From Sphingomonas sp. M1-B02 (GTDB lineage: Bacteria; Pseudomonadota; Alphaproteobacteria; Sphingomonadales; Sphingomonadaceae): a stretch of 64,000 nucleotides of DNA. Within the stretch, counting starts at the first letter, position 1; each line of letters begins with the position of its first letter. The notes beneath the pieces were generated by a model, which saw only the letters and a program-made list of their open reading frames with translations, was not told the DNA's origin and searched no databases. The stretch spans positions 3,149,501 to 3,213,500 of the forward strand of contig NZ_CP110679.1 in the NCBI RefSeq assembly GCF_026167525.1, read 5' to 3'. The translations under genes and the position numbers were made by a program. Positions 12,116 to 20,569 of this stretch are shown piece by piece.

Positions 12116-12880
12116 ATGGCAAACTGGTCGGATCCCCGGACGAGCGCCGCACCCTATGCGACGTCGGGCACGCGCACGGACGCGTACGACGCGGGGCTCA
12201 GGTCCTATATGCTGTCGGTCTACAACTATATGCTCTCGGGCGTGTTGCTGACCGCGATCATCGCATTGGTGGTGTCGCAGACATCGCTGATCGAATATCT
12301 GTTCACCGTGCAGCAGACCTCGCGCGGCGCCACGCTTGGCCCGTCGATGCTCGGCTGGGTGGTGATGCTCTCGCCGCTGGCGATCGTGCTGGTGATGAGC
12401 TTCGGGCAGGCACGCCTTTCGACGAGCACGCTGCAGATGCTGTTCTGGGCCTATGCCGGCCTGCTCGGCGCTTCGCTCTCGACGATCTTCCTGCAATATA
12501 GCGGCACCTCGATCGCGCAGGTCTTCTTCGGCACGGCGGCGGGCTTTGGCGCGCTGAGCCTCTATGGCTATACGACCAAGAAGGATCTGTCGGGCTTCGG
12601 CACGTTCCTGATCATGGGTCTGGTCGGGCTGATCGTCGCGTCGATCGTCAACCTGTTCCTGCAGTCGGGCGTGATGAGCCTGGTGATCAGCGTGCTCGGC
12701 GTGCTGATCTTCGCGGGGCTCACCGCCTATGACACGCAGAAGATCAAGAGCATGTATGCCTATGTCGGCGGGACCGACATGCAGGGCAAGGCCGTGATCA
12801 TGGGTGCGCTGACGCTCTATCTCGACTTCATCAACATGTTCCTGTTCCTGCTTCGCCTTTTCGGCAGCGCGCGCGACTAA
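12116..12880 (+). CDS. BI-1/YccA family inner-membrane protein
   Basis: The 254-residue protein has seven hydrophobic segments and the Bax inhibitor-1/YccA pattern. TAYDTQKIKSMY near residue 205 carries the conserved aspartate associated with the pH-sensitive Ca2+ leak in BsYetJ, and ALTLYLDFINMFLFLLRLFG is the typical C-terminus. YccA relatives bind and modulate the FtsH protease. Its start at 12116 follows AAAGGAG. A strong intrinsic terminator follows at 12904. Confidence 0.92.
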   Translation: MANWSDPRTSAAPYATSGTRTDAYDAGLRSYMLSVYNYMLSGVLLTAIIALVVSQTSLIEYLFTVQQTSRGATLGPSMLGWVVMLSPLAIVLVMSFGQARLSTSTLQMLFWAYAGLLGASLSTIFLQYSGTSIAQVFFGTAAGFGALSLYGYTTKKDLSGFGTFLIMGLVGLIVASIVNLFLQSGVMSLVISVLGVLIFAGLTAYDTQKIKSMYAYVGGTDMQGKAVIMGALTLYLDFINMFLFLLRLFGSARD

Positions 12881-12903
12881 GCGCGGCGACAGGATGCGAT
12901 TTG

Positions 12904-12939
12904 CGGCCCGGCGGAGAAATTCGCCGGGCCGTTTCTTTT
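12904..12939 (+). terminator. Rho-independent terminator of the BI-1 gene
   Basis: A perfect 10-bp stem, CGGCCCGGCG paired with CGCCGGGCCG, encloses an 8-base loop and is followed by TTTCTTTT. It lies 24 bp after the BI-1 stop. Confidence 0.9.
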
Positions 12940-13016
12940 GACGGTGCCCCCGCAGGCCGGGAACGCGAAAGCGGGGGCGTTCGTTACAGCTAAGCAACGC
13001 TCAGGAGAGTGACAAT

Positions 13017-13361
13017 ATGACTTCGAACCCGATCGACCCGGCCATGGACAGAATGTCGGTGGCGCCGGGGCCCGAGAGCAGCGAAACCGCGACGCGCGGC
13101 CCAGTCAACTCGGCCGACGCCGGCACCGACAAGTCGATCGTCGAGCGGCTCGAGCGCAATCCCGAAAGCAAGGAAGCACGGCTCGACCGCGCGCTCGATG
13201 AGTCGATGGACGCGTCGGACCCGCCCGCCTCTACCCAGCCGATCCACAATCATGAACCGCCGGCCTCCTCGGGCTATGACCCCAAGGCCGAGCAGAAACT
13301 CGCCAAGGGCGAGTCGCAAGGTGTGGTCGGCAAATTGCTGTCTAAGATCGGCCTCGGCTGA
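13017..13361 (+). CDS. Small hydrophilic protein of unknown function
   Basis: The 114-residue product is rich in Ser, Pro, Asp and Glu and lacks membrane segments. The central part (SIVERLERNPESKEARLDRALDESMD) is a charged, probably helical stretch, and the end VVGKLLSKIGLG is amphipathic. AGGAG at 13003-13007 supports the start. It precedes a CDF transporter gene by 11 bp on the same strand, so the two are probably co-transcribed. No family is recognised. Confidence 0.7.
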   Translation: MTSNPIDPAMDRMSVAPGPESSETATRGPVNSADAGTDKSIVERLERNPESKEARLDRALDESMDASDPPASTQPIHNHEPPASSGYDPKAEQKLAKGESQGVVGKLLSKIGLG

Positions 13362-13372
13362 ACGAACGCGGC

Positions 13373-14335
13373 GTGGCGACCTGCCCGGCGTCAGGCTGGC
13401 GCGCCGATCTTGTACTATATGCCGCGCTTGCGGCGAACCTTGGAATCGCCGTCGCCAAATTCGTGGCGGCGGCGATTTCCGGTTCATCGTCGATGCTCAC
13501 CGAGGGTGTCCACAGTCTGGTCGACAGCGGCAATCAGGGTCTCCTCCTCTACGGCCAGCACCGCGCGAAGCGCCCGCCCGACGCCGAGCATCCCTTCGGT
13601 TATGGCCGCGAACTCTATTTCTGGGCGTTCGTCGTCGCGATCCTGATCTTCGGACTGGGCGCAGGAGTTTCTATCTACGAGGGCTGGAAGCATATCGCCG
13701 AACCGGAGGCCTTGCGCGACCCGCTGATCAACTATGTCGTGCTCGCCGTGGCGATGGCGCTCGAGGGCACGTCGTGGACGATCGCGCTGCGCGAATTCGC
13801 GTCGGCCAAGGGCGAAATGGGCTGGTGGCAGGCTGTCCGCGAATCGAAGGATCCGGCGACCTTCATCGTCCTGTTCGAAGATTCGGCGGCGCTGGCCGGA
13901 CTGCTGGTGGCCGGCGCCGGGATCTGGGCGAGCCATGCCTGGGGCGATCCACGGATCGACGGCGCTGCCTCGATCCTGATCGGACTGATCCTGTCCGGCG
14001 TGGCGATGCTGCTGGCGCGCGAGGCCAAGGGGCTGCTGATCGGCGAGCGCGCGAACAAGGACGTGGTCGAACGCGTCCGCGCGACGCTCGCGCGACATGC
14101 GGGAGTGACGGCGGTCAATCATATCCGCACCGTCCACTCTTCGCCGGATCGGGTGTTCGTGGCGATCAGCGCCGATTTCGACGATGCGATGACGATGGGC
14201 GCGGGCGAGACGCTGATCGAGGAAATCGAGGCCGAGCTGAAGGCGCAGATGCCGATCCTCTCTTCGATCTACATCCGCCCCGAAAAGGCAGAGGATGCCG
14301 AGGGATCGATCCCCGCGCTGAGGCGCACGGCTTGA
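13373..14335 (+). CDS. Cation diffusion facilitator (CDF) family transporter
   Basis: The 320-residue inner-membrane protein exports divalent metal ions in exchange for protons. TM2 carries the metal-site motif [12 protein letters not shown] (HxxxD), while the equivalent site in TM5 reads FEDSAALAG, with an acidic pair rather than the usual HxxxD. This is the SLC30A9-like branch rather than ZitB/FieF. A cytosolic metal-binding domain follows ([16 protein letters not shown]). The proposed start is GTG at 13373. Likely substrates are Zn, Co or Mn, but the sequence does not settle which. Confidence 0.88.
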   Translation: MATCPASGWRADLVLYAALAANLGIAVAKFVAAAISGSSSMLTEGVHSLVDSGNQGLLLYGQHRAKRPPDAEHPFGYGRELYFWAFVVAILIFGLGAGVSIYEGWKHIAEPEALRDPLINYVVLAVAMALEGTSWTIALREFASAKGEMGWWQAVRESKDPATFIVLFEDSAALAGLLVAGAGIWASHAWGDPRIDGAASILIGLILSGVAMLLAREAKGLLIGERANKDVVERVRATLARHAGVTAVNHIRTVHSSPDRVFVAISADFDDAMTMGAGETLIEEIEAELKAQMPILSSIYIRPEKAEDAEGSIPALRRTA

Positions 14336-14393
14336 AGCCGGGGGTCCGGCGGCACATCTAGGTGGAAACCAAGATACGGAACCCATTCCCCAC

Positions 14394-15689
14394 ATGAACG
14401 AAGCCCTTACCCCCAAGGCGATCGTCGCCGCGCTCGACGCGCATATCATCGGCCAGAAGGACGCGAAGAAGGCCGTCGCGGTTGCGCTGCGCAACCGCTG
14501 GCGCCGCCAGCAGCTCCCGCTCGAGCTGCGCGACGAGGTCACCCCCAAGAACATATTGATGATCGGGCCCACCGGCTGCGGCAAGACCGAGATCAGTCGA
14601 CGGCTGGCGAAGCTGGCCGACGCGCCGTTCGTGAAGGTGGAGGCCACCAAGTTCACCGAGGTCGGCTATGTCGGCCGCGATGTCGAGCAGATCGCGCGCG
14701 ACCTGGTCGAGGAAGCGATCCGGCTCGAGAAGGACCGCCGCCGCGCCGCGGTGTCCGACAAGGCCGAGGAAGCGGCGATGGCGCGCCTGCTCGATGCGCT
14801 GACCGGCAAGGACAGCTCCACCGCCACTCGGGAAGCGTTCAAGCAGCGCTTCCACGACGGCGTGCTCGACGCGACCGAGATCGAGATCGAAGTCGAGCAG
14901 GCGCCCAACATGCCGTTCGAAATCCCCGGCGGCGCGCCGCAAATGATCAACCTGTCCGAGATGATGGGCAAGGCATTCGGCGGACCGCCCCTCAGGCGGC
15001 GCAAGCTCAACGTACGTGCGGCGTGGGACAAGCTCGTCGAGGAGGAGGCCGACAAAAGGCTCGATCAGGACGAGGTCAGCCGGGTCGCGCTCGCCAATGC
15101 CGAGGCGAACGGGATCGTCTTCCTCGACGAGATCGACAAGATCGCGGTGAGCGACGTGCGCGGCGGTTCGGTGAGCCGCGAGGGCGTCCAGCGCGATTTG
15201 CTGCCGCTGATCGAGGGCACGACGGTCGCGACCAAATATGGGCCGATGAAGACCGACCATATCCTGTTCATCGCCAGCGGCGCCTTCCACGTCGCCAAGC
15301 CGAGCGACCTGCTGCCCGAGCTGCAGGGGCGACTGCCGATCCGCGTCGAGCTCAAGGCGCTGACCGAGGAGGATTTCGTCGCGATCCTCTCCGATACCAA
15401 GGCGAGCCTGGTCCAGCAATATGCGGCCCTGCTCGGCACCGAAGGCGTGCAGATCGACTTTACGGAGGAGGGCATCCGCGCGGTGGCCAAGATCGCGGCC
15501 GAGGTGAATGCCGAGATCGAGAATATCGGCGCGCGGCGGCTGCAGACGGTGATGGAGAAACTACTCGAGGAAGTGAGCTTCGATGCCGAGGACCGTTCGG
15601 GATCCACCCTGGTAATCGACGCGGCCTATGTCGAGCAGCAGTTGCAGGCGATCGCGCGGAATACCGATTTGAGCCGGTACGTGCTGTAA
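14394..15689 (+). CDS. hslU: ATP-dependent protease ATPase subunit HslU
   Basis: The 431-residue AAA+ unfoldase feeds proteins to the HslV peptidase. Visible features are Walker [10 protein letters not shown] (near residue 60), the [10 protein letters not shown] pore loop, an inserted I-domain (about residues 110-235), Walker [10 protein letters not shown], and the C-terminal tail DLSRYVL that docks into HslV and activates it. In most genomes hslU is next to hslV; here hslV lies at 23644-24201 on the other strand. A terminator and a palindromic repeat follow the gene. Confidence 0.97.
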   Translation: MNEALTPKAIVAALDAHIIGQKDAKKAVAVALRNRWRRQQLPLELRDEVTPKNILMIGPTGCGKTEISRRLAKLADAPFVKVEATKFTEVGYVGRDVEQIARDLVEEAIRLEKDRRRAAVSDKAEEAAMARLLDALTGKDSSTATREAFKQRFHDGVLDATEIEIEVEQAPNMPFEIPGGAPQMINLSEMMGKAFGGPPLRRRKLNVRAAWDKLVEEEADKRLDQDEVSRVALANAEANGIVFLDEIDKIAVSDVRGGSVSREGVQRDLLPLIEGTTVATKYGPMKTDHILFIASGAFHVAKPSDLLPELQGRLPIRVELKALTEEDFVAILSDTKASLVQQYAALLGTEGVQIDFTEEGIRAVAKIAAEVNAEIENIGARRLQTVMEKLLEEVSFDAEDRSGSTLVIDAAYVEQQLQAIARNTDLSRYVL

Positions 15690-15691
15690 GT

Positions 15692-15839
15692 CTCCCCTCC
15701 CTGGAAGGGAGGCCGGGGGGTGGGTTTATGAAAGGTCGGGCTCGATGCCCGGCCTTTTCTTTTCGCGGCATGCCGGGGAGGCTCGCCTCGCTCGCCACCC
15801 ACCCCCAACTCCTCCCTTGCAGGGAGGGGAGTCAGGAGG
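15692..15839 (+). repeat. Palindromic repeat element flanking the hslU terminator
   Basis: Left arm CTCCCCTCCCTGGAAGGGAGG..GGGGTGGGT (from 15692) and right arm ACCCACCCCCAACTCCTCCC..GGGAGGGGAG (to about 15831) are roughly inverted copies. Each arm contains its own small hairpin. The element fills the gap between the convergent hslU and a small exported-protein gene and resembles the block at 4452-4587. Confidence 0.65.
15732..15763 (+). terminator. Probable rho-independent terminator of hslU
   Basis: AAGGTCGGGC and GCCCGGCCTT pair around TCGAT with one G-T pair, followed by a TTTTCTTTT tract. It sits inside the larger palindromic element 40 bp after the hslU stop. Confidence 0.75.
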
Positions 15840-15840
15840 G

Positions 15841-16245
15841 TCAGCGCGGCTTCTCGTAGGGGACGAACTTCGCGAGCCGGCAATAAGGCCCGGGAATGCG
15901 GTTGCCGGGGTCGATGGTGCGAAACAGGTCGTTGCGGCAGATCTGGCTGCCGTGGAGCTCGATCACGATCGTGTCATAGGGCGAAAGGCCGGGGCAGCTG
16001 GCCTCCAGCTTGTTGACATAGGTGCGGCGGCCGTCGCTGTAGAGGATCGTGCCTGCATCGATGATCCGGGGGCCGTTGGTGCCCTGCGCCGAGATGCAGT
16101 CCTGCGGCGCGCCGGCAACGCGGCCCTCCAGCGCCTCGGCGAGTTCGCGATCGGATCGCGCTCGCTGCGATGCCTGCATTTCGCCGCTCGCCGTGCAGCC
16201 GGCGAGCGCGAGGGTCGCCGTCAGGATTGCCAGCCGCAATGTCAC
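15841..16245 (-). CDS. Exported lipoprotein, DUF6491-like (second of a tandem pair)
   Basis: The 134-residue protein starts with a lipoprotein signal ending LALAGC (lipobox LAGC). The mature domain shows a pattern of conserved cysteines and loops: DCISAQ, GTILYSDGRRTYVNKLEASCPGL, ICRNDLF and GPYCRLAKFVPY. This matches my recollection of the DUF6491 family of sphingomonad periplasmic proteins. It starts with a GTG that overlaps the upstream paralogue's stop (GTGA), so the two are translationally coupled. The function is unknown. Confidence 0.78.
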   Translation of the reverse strand: MTLRLAILTATLALAGCTASGEMQASQRARSDRELAEALEGRVAGAPQDCISAQGTNGPRIIDAGTILYSDGRRTYVNKLEASCPGLSPYDTIVIELHGSQICRNDLFRTIDPGNRIPGPYCRLAKFVPYEKPR

Positions 16246-16643
16246 TTTCCTTCCTTGGTGTAGGGAACGAAATTGCCAAGCGAGCAGCTGCCGGTGAGCA
16301 TGCCGCCGGTCGCCGCCCGGGTCTGGACGAGGTCGCCGCTGCAGGCATCGCTGCCCAGGCTCTTGGTCACGACGATATCGCCGCGCGCGAGGCCGGCGCA
16401 GGTGCCGACGACATCGTTGCGCCAGATCCGGTTGCGGCCGGCCACGTAAAGGATGCTGTTGCCGAAGGAGCGGATCTGGTTGGCCTCGCCGCGGCGCAGG
16501 CAGCGTAACGGCGCGCCGGGAGTCAGGCCATCGAGCGAGCGCTCGACCTTGGCGCCCCTGCTATCGGGACTCCGTTGGTCGGTGGCGCCCGTGGTCGCAA
16601 AACCGGCAAGGAGCAGGAATGCGGCTACGGCAAAGCGAGTCAT
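16242..16643 (-). CDS. Exported protein, DUF6491-like (first of a tandem pair)
   Basis: The 133-residue product has a Sec signal (MTRFAVAAFLLLAGFATTGA). Its mature part aligns with the downstream gene along its length: GAPLRCLRR, NSILYVAGRNRIWRNDVVGTCAGL, DACSGDLV and GSCSLGNFVPY correspond to the same blocks, including four shared cysteines. I chose ATG 16643, which has GGAG seven bases upstream, over a TTG 12 bases earlier. The pair looks like a local duplication. The function is unknown. Confidence 0.75.
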   Translation of the reverse strand: MTRFAVAAFLLLAGFATTGATDQRSPDSRGAKVERSLDGLTPGAPLRCLRRGEANQIRSFGNSILYVAGRNRIWRNDVVGTCAGLARGDIVVTKSLGSDACSGDLVQTRAATGGMLTGSCSLGNFVPYTKEGK

Positions 16644-16682
16644 CGTCGTCTCCAACTTGCCCCGCCCGACGATATAGTCGCT

Positions 16683-17417
16683 TCAGCCGCGAAATGCATC
16701 CTTGGCGGCGCGGCGTTCGGCGAGAATCTCGACGCTGGCCGCGCGCAGGAACGGATTTGTCGCCAGTTCCTGCGCGATCGTGGTGGGGAGGGTGGCCTCG
16801 CCCCGCGCACGGGCGGCGTCGACCTCGATCATCCGATCGGCGATTGCGCCATTGTCCGGCTCGGCGACCAGCGCGTAGCGGCCGTTGGACTGGGTATATT
16901 CGTGCGCCGAATAGACGATCGTCTCGGGCGGAAGCGCGGCGAGGCGCTGCATGTTGGCGAACATCTGGTCCGCCGTCCCCTCGAACAGCCGGCCGCAGCC
17001 CATCGCGAACAAAGTGTCGCCGGGGAAGAGCAGCGCCTCCTCGGCGAAATGGAAGGCGATATGGCCGGCGGTGTGAGCCGGGACTTCGACCACCGTGGCG
17101 ACATGCCCGCCCAGGTAGACCTCGTCGCCTTCGGCCACCGCGCGATCGAGCGTCGGTATGCGCGCAGCCTCGGCGGCGGGGGCGATCACCGTCGCGCCGG
17201 TCGCGGCCTTGATCGCCGCATTGCCGCCGGTGTGATCGGGGTGCCAGTGGGTGTTCCAGATCGCCGATATGGTCCAGCCGCGCGCTTGCGCCTCGGCGAG
17301 CACCGGCGCGGCTTCGGACGGATCGACGACCATCGTCGCGCCCGAGGTCGCATCATGCACCAGCCAGACATAATTGTCGCTGAGCGCCGGAATACGGACG
17401 ACCTCGAGCCCGGCCAT
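16683..17417 (-). CDS. gloB: Hydroxyacylglutathione hydrolase (glyoxalase II)
   Basis: The 244-residue metallo-beta-lactamase-fold enzyme hydrolyses S-D-lactoylglutathione to D-lactate and glutathione. The binuclear metal motif THWHPDHTGG (HxHxDH) lies near residue 56, followed by VPAHTAGHIAFHF, FPGDTLFAMGCGR and YSAHEYTQSN, and a C-terminal substrate-binding helical region ending NPFLRAASVE. The start overlaps the gloA stop by one base (TGATG), so glyoxalase I and II are made from one message. Together they detoxify methylglyoxal. Confidence 0.95.
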   Translation of the reverse strand: MAGLEVVRIPALSDNYVWLVHDATSGATMVVDPSEAAPVLAEAQARGWTISAIWNTHWHPDHTGGNAAIKAATGATVIAPAAEAARIPTLDRAVAEGDEVYLGGHVATVVEVPAHTAGHIAFHFAEEALLFPGDTLFAMGCGRLFEGTADQMFANMQRLAALPPETIVYSAHEYTQSNGRYALVAEPDNGAIADRMIEVDAARARGEATLPTTIAQELATNPFLRAASVEILAERRAAKDAFRG

Positions 17418-17833
17418 CACCAGACGCCCGTGTTCGGCATCGAGGCCCAGGGCTCGGCGGGCTCGAGCCGGCCGTCCTGGAGCAGTTCGACCGAGATATT
17501 GTCGGGGGTTCGCACGAACGCCATGTGGCCGTCGCGCGGAGGGCGGTTGATCGTCACGCCGGCGTCCATCAGCCGCTGGCAGGTCTCGTAGATATTGTCG
17601 ACCCGGTAGGCGAGGTGCCCGAAATTGCGGCCGCCCGAATATTCCTCGGGGTCCCAATTATGGGTGAGCTCGACTTCGGCGCGGCCCTCTTCGCCGGGGA
17701 CGGCGAGGAAGATCAGGCTGAAGCGGCCCTGCTCGTTATCGATGCGGCGGACCTGGCGGAGGCCGATCAGCTCGAAGAAGGCGACGGTTGCGTCCGGATC
17801 GGACACGCGGATCATGGTGTGGAGATATTGCAT
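17417..17833 (-). CDS. gloA: Lactoylglutathione lyase (glyoxalase I)
   Basis: The 138-residue vicinal-oxygen-chelate enzyme converts the methylglyoxal-glutathione hemithioacetal to S-lactoylglutathione. The sequence MQYLHTMIRVSDPDATVAFF starts the first beta-alpha-beta unit with the metal-binding His; VELTHNWD and FGHLAYRVDNIYETC follow, and SVELLQ carries the C-terminal metal/catalytic Glu. The length and the ATG at 17833 suit the family. The gene is first in the gloA-gloB operon. An inverted repeat lies just upstream. Confidence 0.95.
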   Translation of the reverse strand: MQYLHTMIRVSDPDATVAFFELIGLRQVRRIDNEQGRFSLIFLAVPGEEGRAEVELTHNWDPEEYSGGRNFGHLAYRVDNIYETCQRLMDAGVTINRPPRDGHMAFVRTPDNISVELLQDGRLEPAEPWASMPNTGVW

Positions 17834-17899
17834 GGGGGAGAGATAGGGGCGGGGCGGGCCTCGCCGCAAGAGAGAGACCGGGCTCTACCGATATTCTTC

Positions 17900-17986
17900 G
17901 TCATCCCCGCGAAGGCGGGGATCCAGGGCCAAGCAGGACTGGCTGGGCAGAGTCATTCCTGGATCCCCGCCTTCGCGGGGATGACG
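17900..17986. repeat. Inverted repeat, dispersed GTCATCCCCGCGAAGGCGGGG type
   Basis: Two ~28-bp arms (17900-17927 and 17958-17985) starting GTCATCCCCGCGAAGGCGGG are near-perfect inverted copies around a 30-bp spacer. Each arm is itself a short hairpin (CCCCGCGAAGGCGGGG). A diverged relative is at 25551-25658. It sits between the start of gloA and the end of the TPR gene and could fold as a long RNA stem. Confidence 0.85.
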
Positions 17987-18007
17987 GTGTAAGTTTGATA
18001 CGTACCC

Positions 18008-18763
18008 TTACTTCTCCGTCGCGCCGAACTGCGCCAACGCCTTGCGCGCCGATTCGGCGGTCGGGCTGCCCGGCGCCAGCTCGATCGCGCGGTTCCAGGC
18101 AGTGCGGGCGCCGGCTTCGTCGGCGGCCGCGGCGGCGATGTTGCCGGCTTCGAGCTGGACCGAGGCGTCGTCGGGCGAGCGGCGGAGCGCCTCGTCGATA
18201 TGCTTGCGCGCCAGTGCCGCATCGTTCTGGCGGCGGGCGAGGGTGGCGGACAGCAGCCAGGTGAGCGGATCGGCGGGGGCGCTCTGCGTCGCGCGATCCA
18301 GATCTGCGCGCGCGGCGTCGAGATCGTTGGCGGCAACCATCGCGCGGGCGCGATCGAGATGGACTTCGCCGAGTGCCAGGCCCTCCAGCGTGCCCGCGGC
18401 GAGCGCGGCGTCGAGCGCGGCGCGCGCCTTGGCGGCGTTGCCCGCGGCAAGCCAGGCATTGCCGGCCTGCGCCCAATAATTGGCGGCGCGGCGATCGCGG
18501 TTGAGCTCACCTTCGCGCGCGGCTTCCTCGAACGCGGCGGCGGCCGAATCCCAGCGGCGCTGGTTGGCATAGGCAACGCCCAGACACTGGCGGGCGAGCA
18601 TGCCGCCGCCCTCCATGCTCCATCTGGAAGCGTTGGCCTGGCCGGCGCCCGGATCGCCGGTGGCGAGATCCATGCACTCGGCGAAGCGCGGCGGCTCCTG
18701 GCCCGGTGGGGGAGAAGCGGGCGCGGGCGCGGCCTGGAGGATCAGGAGGAGGGAGAAGAACAT
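18008..18763 (-). CDS. Exported tetratricopeptide-repeat protein
   Basis: The 251-residue protein has a short hydrophobic N-terminus (MFFSLLLILQAAPAPAS) suggesting export. TPR-like helical repeats follow from about residue 60 to the end: CLGVAYANQRRWDSAAAAFEEAA, YWAQAGNAWLAAGNAAKARAALDAAL, ARAMVAANDLDAARADLDRA, LARRQNDAALARKHIDEALR and NRAIELAPGS. It is probably a scaffold for protein contacts. I chose ATG 18763; the gene overlaps the upstream hydrolase gene by 22 bp, indicating an operon. Confidence 0.85.
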   Translation of the reverse strand: MFFSLLLILQAAPAPASPPPGQEPPRFAECMDLATGDPGAGQANASRWSMEGGGMLARQCLGVAYANQRRWDSAAAAFEEAAREGELNRDRRAANYWAQAGNAWLAAGNAAKARAALDAALAAGTLEGLALGEVHLDRARAMVAANDLDAARADLDRATQSAPADPLTWLLSATLARRQNDAALARKHIDEALRRSPDDASVQLEAGNIAAAAADEAGARTAWNRAIELAPGSPTAESARKALAQFGATEK

Positions 18764-19488
18764 GCGGCCAGGACATCCTCGACGGCGCGGAGCAGGAGGG
18801 TGATGTCGCCCTCGCGCGAAAGGCGGTGATCGCCGTCCTTGATCAATATGGTCTGCACCGTATCTGAACGGATCAACTCGGCGAGCCGCGCCGCGCGCTC
18901 CCACGGCACTTCCTTGTCACGCTGGCCCTGGAGTAGGCGGACCGGGCCGTCGAAGGCGATCGGGCCGATCATCATCCGATTTGCCTCACCCGAGGACCAG
19001 AAGGCGCGGGTGGTGATCGTTGGCTGCTCGGAATAGTCGGAGCGTTCCTCGATCCGGCCGTGCTGAAGCAATTCGAGCTTCTGCGCCTGGGTGAAGCCCC
19101 AATCGGTGAAATCGGGCGCTGCGGCCACGCCGACCATACCGACGACGCGATCGGGCCGCGCCTTGGCGACCATCAGCATGATCCAGCCGCCCATCGACGA
19201 GCCGACAAGGACGACCGGGCCCTCGACCAGCATCTCGATAATCCGCAGCGCATCGTCGCGCCACAGCGGCAGCGTCTGGTCCTCGAATTCGCCCTGGCTG
19301 GCGCCGCAACCGGCATAGTCGAAGCGCAGGAAGGCCTGGCCGCGCGCCCGCGCCCAGGCCTCGAGCGCAAGCGCCTTGGTGCCGTTCATGTCGGACGCAT
19401 AGCCGCACAGGAAGACGACGGTCGGGCCGCTGCCTTTGCTGTGGTGGTAAGCGAGGCTGGGGCGCTGCAGGTCGAGGGGTTCGGTCAT
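18742..19488 (-). CDS. Alpha/beta hydrolase (ABHD10-like)
   Basis: The 248-residue serine hydrolase has the nucleophile elbow GSSMGGW (Ser near residue 97), an oxyanion-region segment VVFLCGYASDMNGTKA, a GQRDKEVPWE acid segment and the catalytic His in KDGDHRLSR near the end. The overall pattern resembles bacterial relatives of ABHD10 thioesterases/esterases. The substrate is unknown. It is the first gene of a pair with the TPR protein. Confidence 0.85.
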   Translation of the reverse strand: MTEPLDLQRPSLAYHHSKGSGPTVVFLCGYASDMNGTKALALEAWARARGQAFLRFDYAGCGASQGEFEDQTLPLWRDDALRIIEMLVEGPVVLVGSSMGGWIMLMVAKARPDRVVGMVGVAAAPDFTDWGFTQAQKLELLQHGRIEERSDYSEQPTITTRAFWSSGEANRMMIGPIAFDGPVRLLQGQRDKEVPWERAARLAELIRSDTVQTILIKDGDHRLSREGDITLLLRAVEDVLAACSSPSS

Positions 19489-19529
19489 GCGGGGGACTTA
19501 GCCAAGTGGGCCGGGTTCGTCAGCCTTTA

Positions 19530-19566
19530 CCTTCTCCCCCACCCGCATGCGGGAGGGGGAGAAGGG
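19530..19566. repeat. Perfect palindrome between convergent-side genes
   Basis: CCTTCTCCCCCACCCGCATG and its complement form a long hairpin with arms CTTCTCCCCC-ACCCGC and GCGGG-AGGGGGAGAAG centred on ATGC. It lies between the end of the ypfJ-like gene and the start of the hydrolase gene and may work as a terminator or as a dispersed repeat. Confidence 0.65.
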
Positions 19567-19568
19567 GG

Positions 19569-20462
19569 TTACCGCGTCGCCGCGAAGGTGTTGCACACCG
19601 CAGGGTCGCCGCTTTCCAGGCCCTTGCGCAGCCACTCCATGCGCTGCGCCGAAGTCCCATGCGTAAAGCTGTCCGGCACGACTTCGCCCTGCGCCTGCTT
19701 CTGGAGGGTGTCGTCGCCGATCGCGTTGGCGGCGGTCATGCCTTCCTCGATGTCGCCGGGCTCGAGCCGATCGCGATTGTTGCCCGCCCAGACGCCGGCG
19801 AAGCAATCCGCCTGCAGCTCGAGCAGGACCGAGAGGCGATTGCCTTCGCTGCGCGAGGCGCGTGCCTGCGCCTGCGAGACTTCTTCGGAAGTGCCGAGCA
19901 GCTTCTGGATATGGTGGCCCACCTCGTGCGCGATCACATAGGCCTGGGCGAAATCGCCCTCGGCGCCGTAGCGCTGGCCGAGCTCGTCGAAGAAGGTGGT
20001 GTCGAGATAGATGCCGTCGTCGGCAGGGCAGTAGAAGGGCCCGACCGCGGACGAGGCCTGGCCGCAGCCCGATTGCACGCCGCGCTGGTAGAAGTTGATC
20101 GTCGGCGGCTGATAGGTCTGGCCCGAGCGCTTGAAGAGCGCGTCCCACGTCTGTTCGGTGCTGGTCATAACCTGGCAGGGGAAGCGCCGCTCCGCAGTGT
20201 TGCAGGCGGCCGCGCCGCTGGCGCCGGCGGTGGTCGAGGCGGGGCCGGTCGAGCTGCCGCCGGTGCTGCCGAGCATCCCGCCGCCGCCCGACATGGCGAA
20301 ATAGATCAGGGCGACGATGCCGATCAGGACGATGCCGCCGCAGCCCATGCCGCGTCCGAGCAGCAAGGGCAGGAACCCGAGCAGGCCGAAACCGCCGCCA
20401 CCGCCGCCGCCCGACCCGAGATCGCGGGCATGCTGGGTGGGATCTAGATCGTCGAGCCGCAT
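19569..20462 (-). CDS. ypfJ: Neutral zinc metallopeptidase, YpfJ family
   Basis: The 297-residue protein has a Gly-rich cytosolic N-terminus, one transmembrane helix (GIVLIGIVALIYFAM, about residues 44-58), and an extracytoplasmic domain with the zinc motif HEVGHH near residue 176. Other family blocks are FYCPADDGIYLDTTFFDEL, LELQADCFAGVWA (third ligand region) and the C-terminal LESGDPAVCNTF. This matches the YpfJ/KPN_02809 putative metalloprotease family, whose substrates are unknown. Confidence 0.92.
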   Translation of the reverse strand: MRLDDLDPTQHARDLGSGGGGGGGFGLLGFLPLLLGRGMGCGGIVLIGIVALIYFAMSGGGGMLGSTGGSSTGPASTTAGASGAAACNTAERRFPCQVMTSTEQTWDALFKRSGQTYQPPTINFYQRGVQSGCGQASSAVGPFYCPADDGIYLDTTFFDELGQRYGAEGDFAQAYVIAHEVGHHIQKLLGTSEEVSQAQARASRSEGNRLSVLLELQADCFAGVWAGNNRDRLEPGDIEEGMTAANAIGDDTLQKQAQGEVVPDSFTHGTSAQRMEWLRKGLESGDPAVCNTFAATR

Positions 20463-20569
20463 GGAGTTCCCCTATCGTTCGTTGACCGCAACAATGCCCC
20501 AGTTGCCCAAGCGTTGCACGCGCCGTCGCGATCGGCCTAGAGGGACGCGGCATCACGAAAGGCATTCCC

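Noticed and set aside
11456..12997. 513-residue leftward frame covering thpR and the BI-1 region
   Set aside because: Only the last 178 residues (thpR) are real; the rest is antisense to the BI-1 gene and its terminator.
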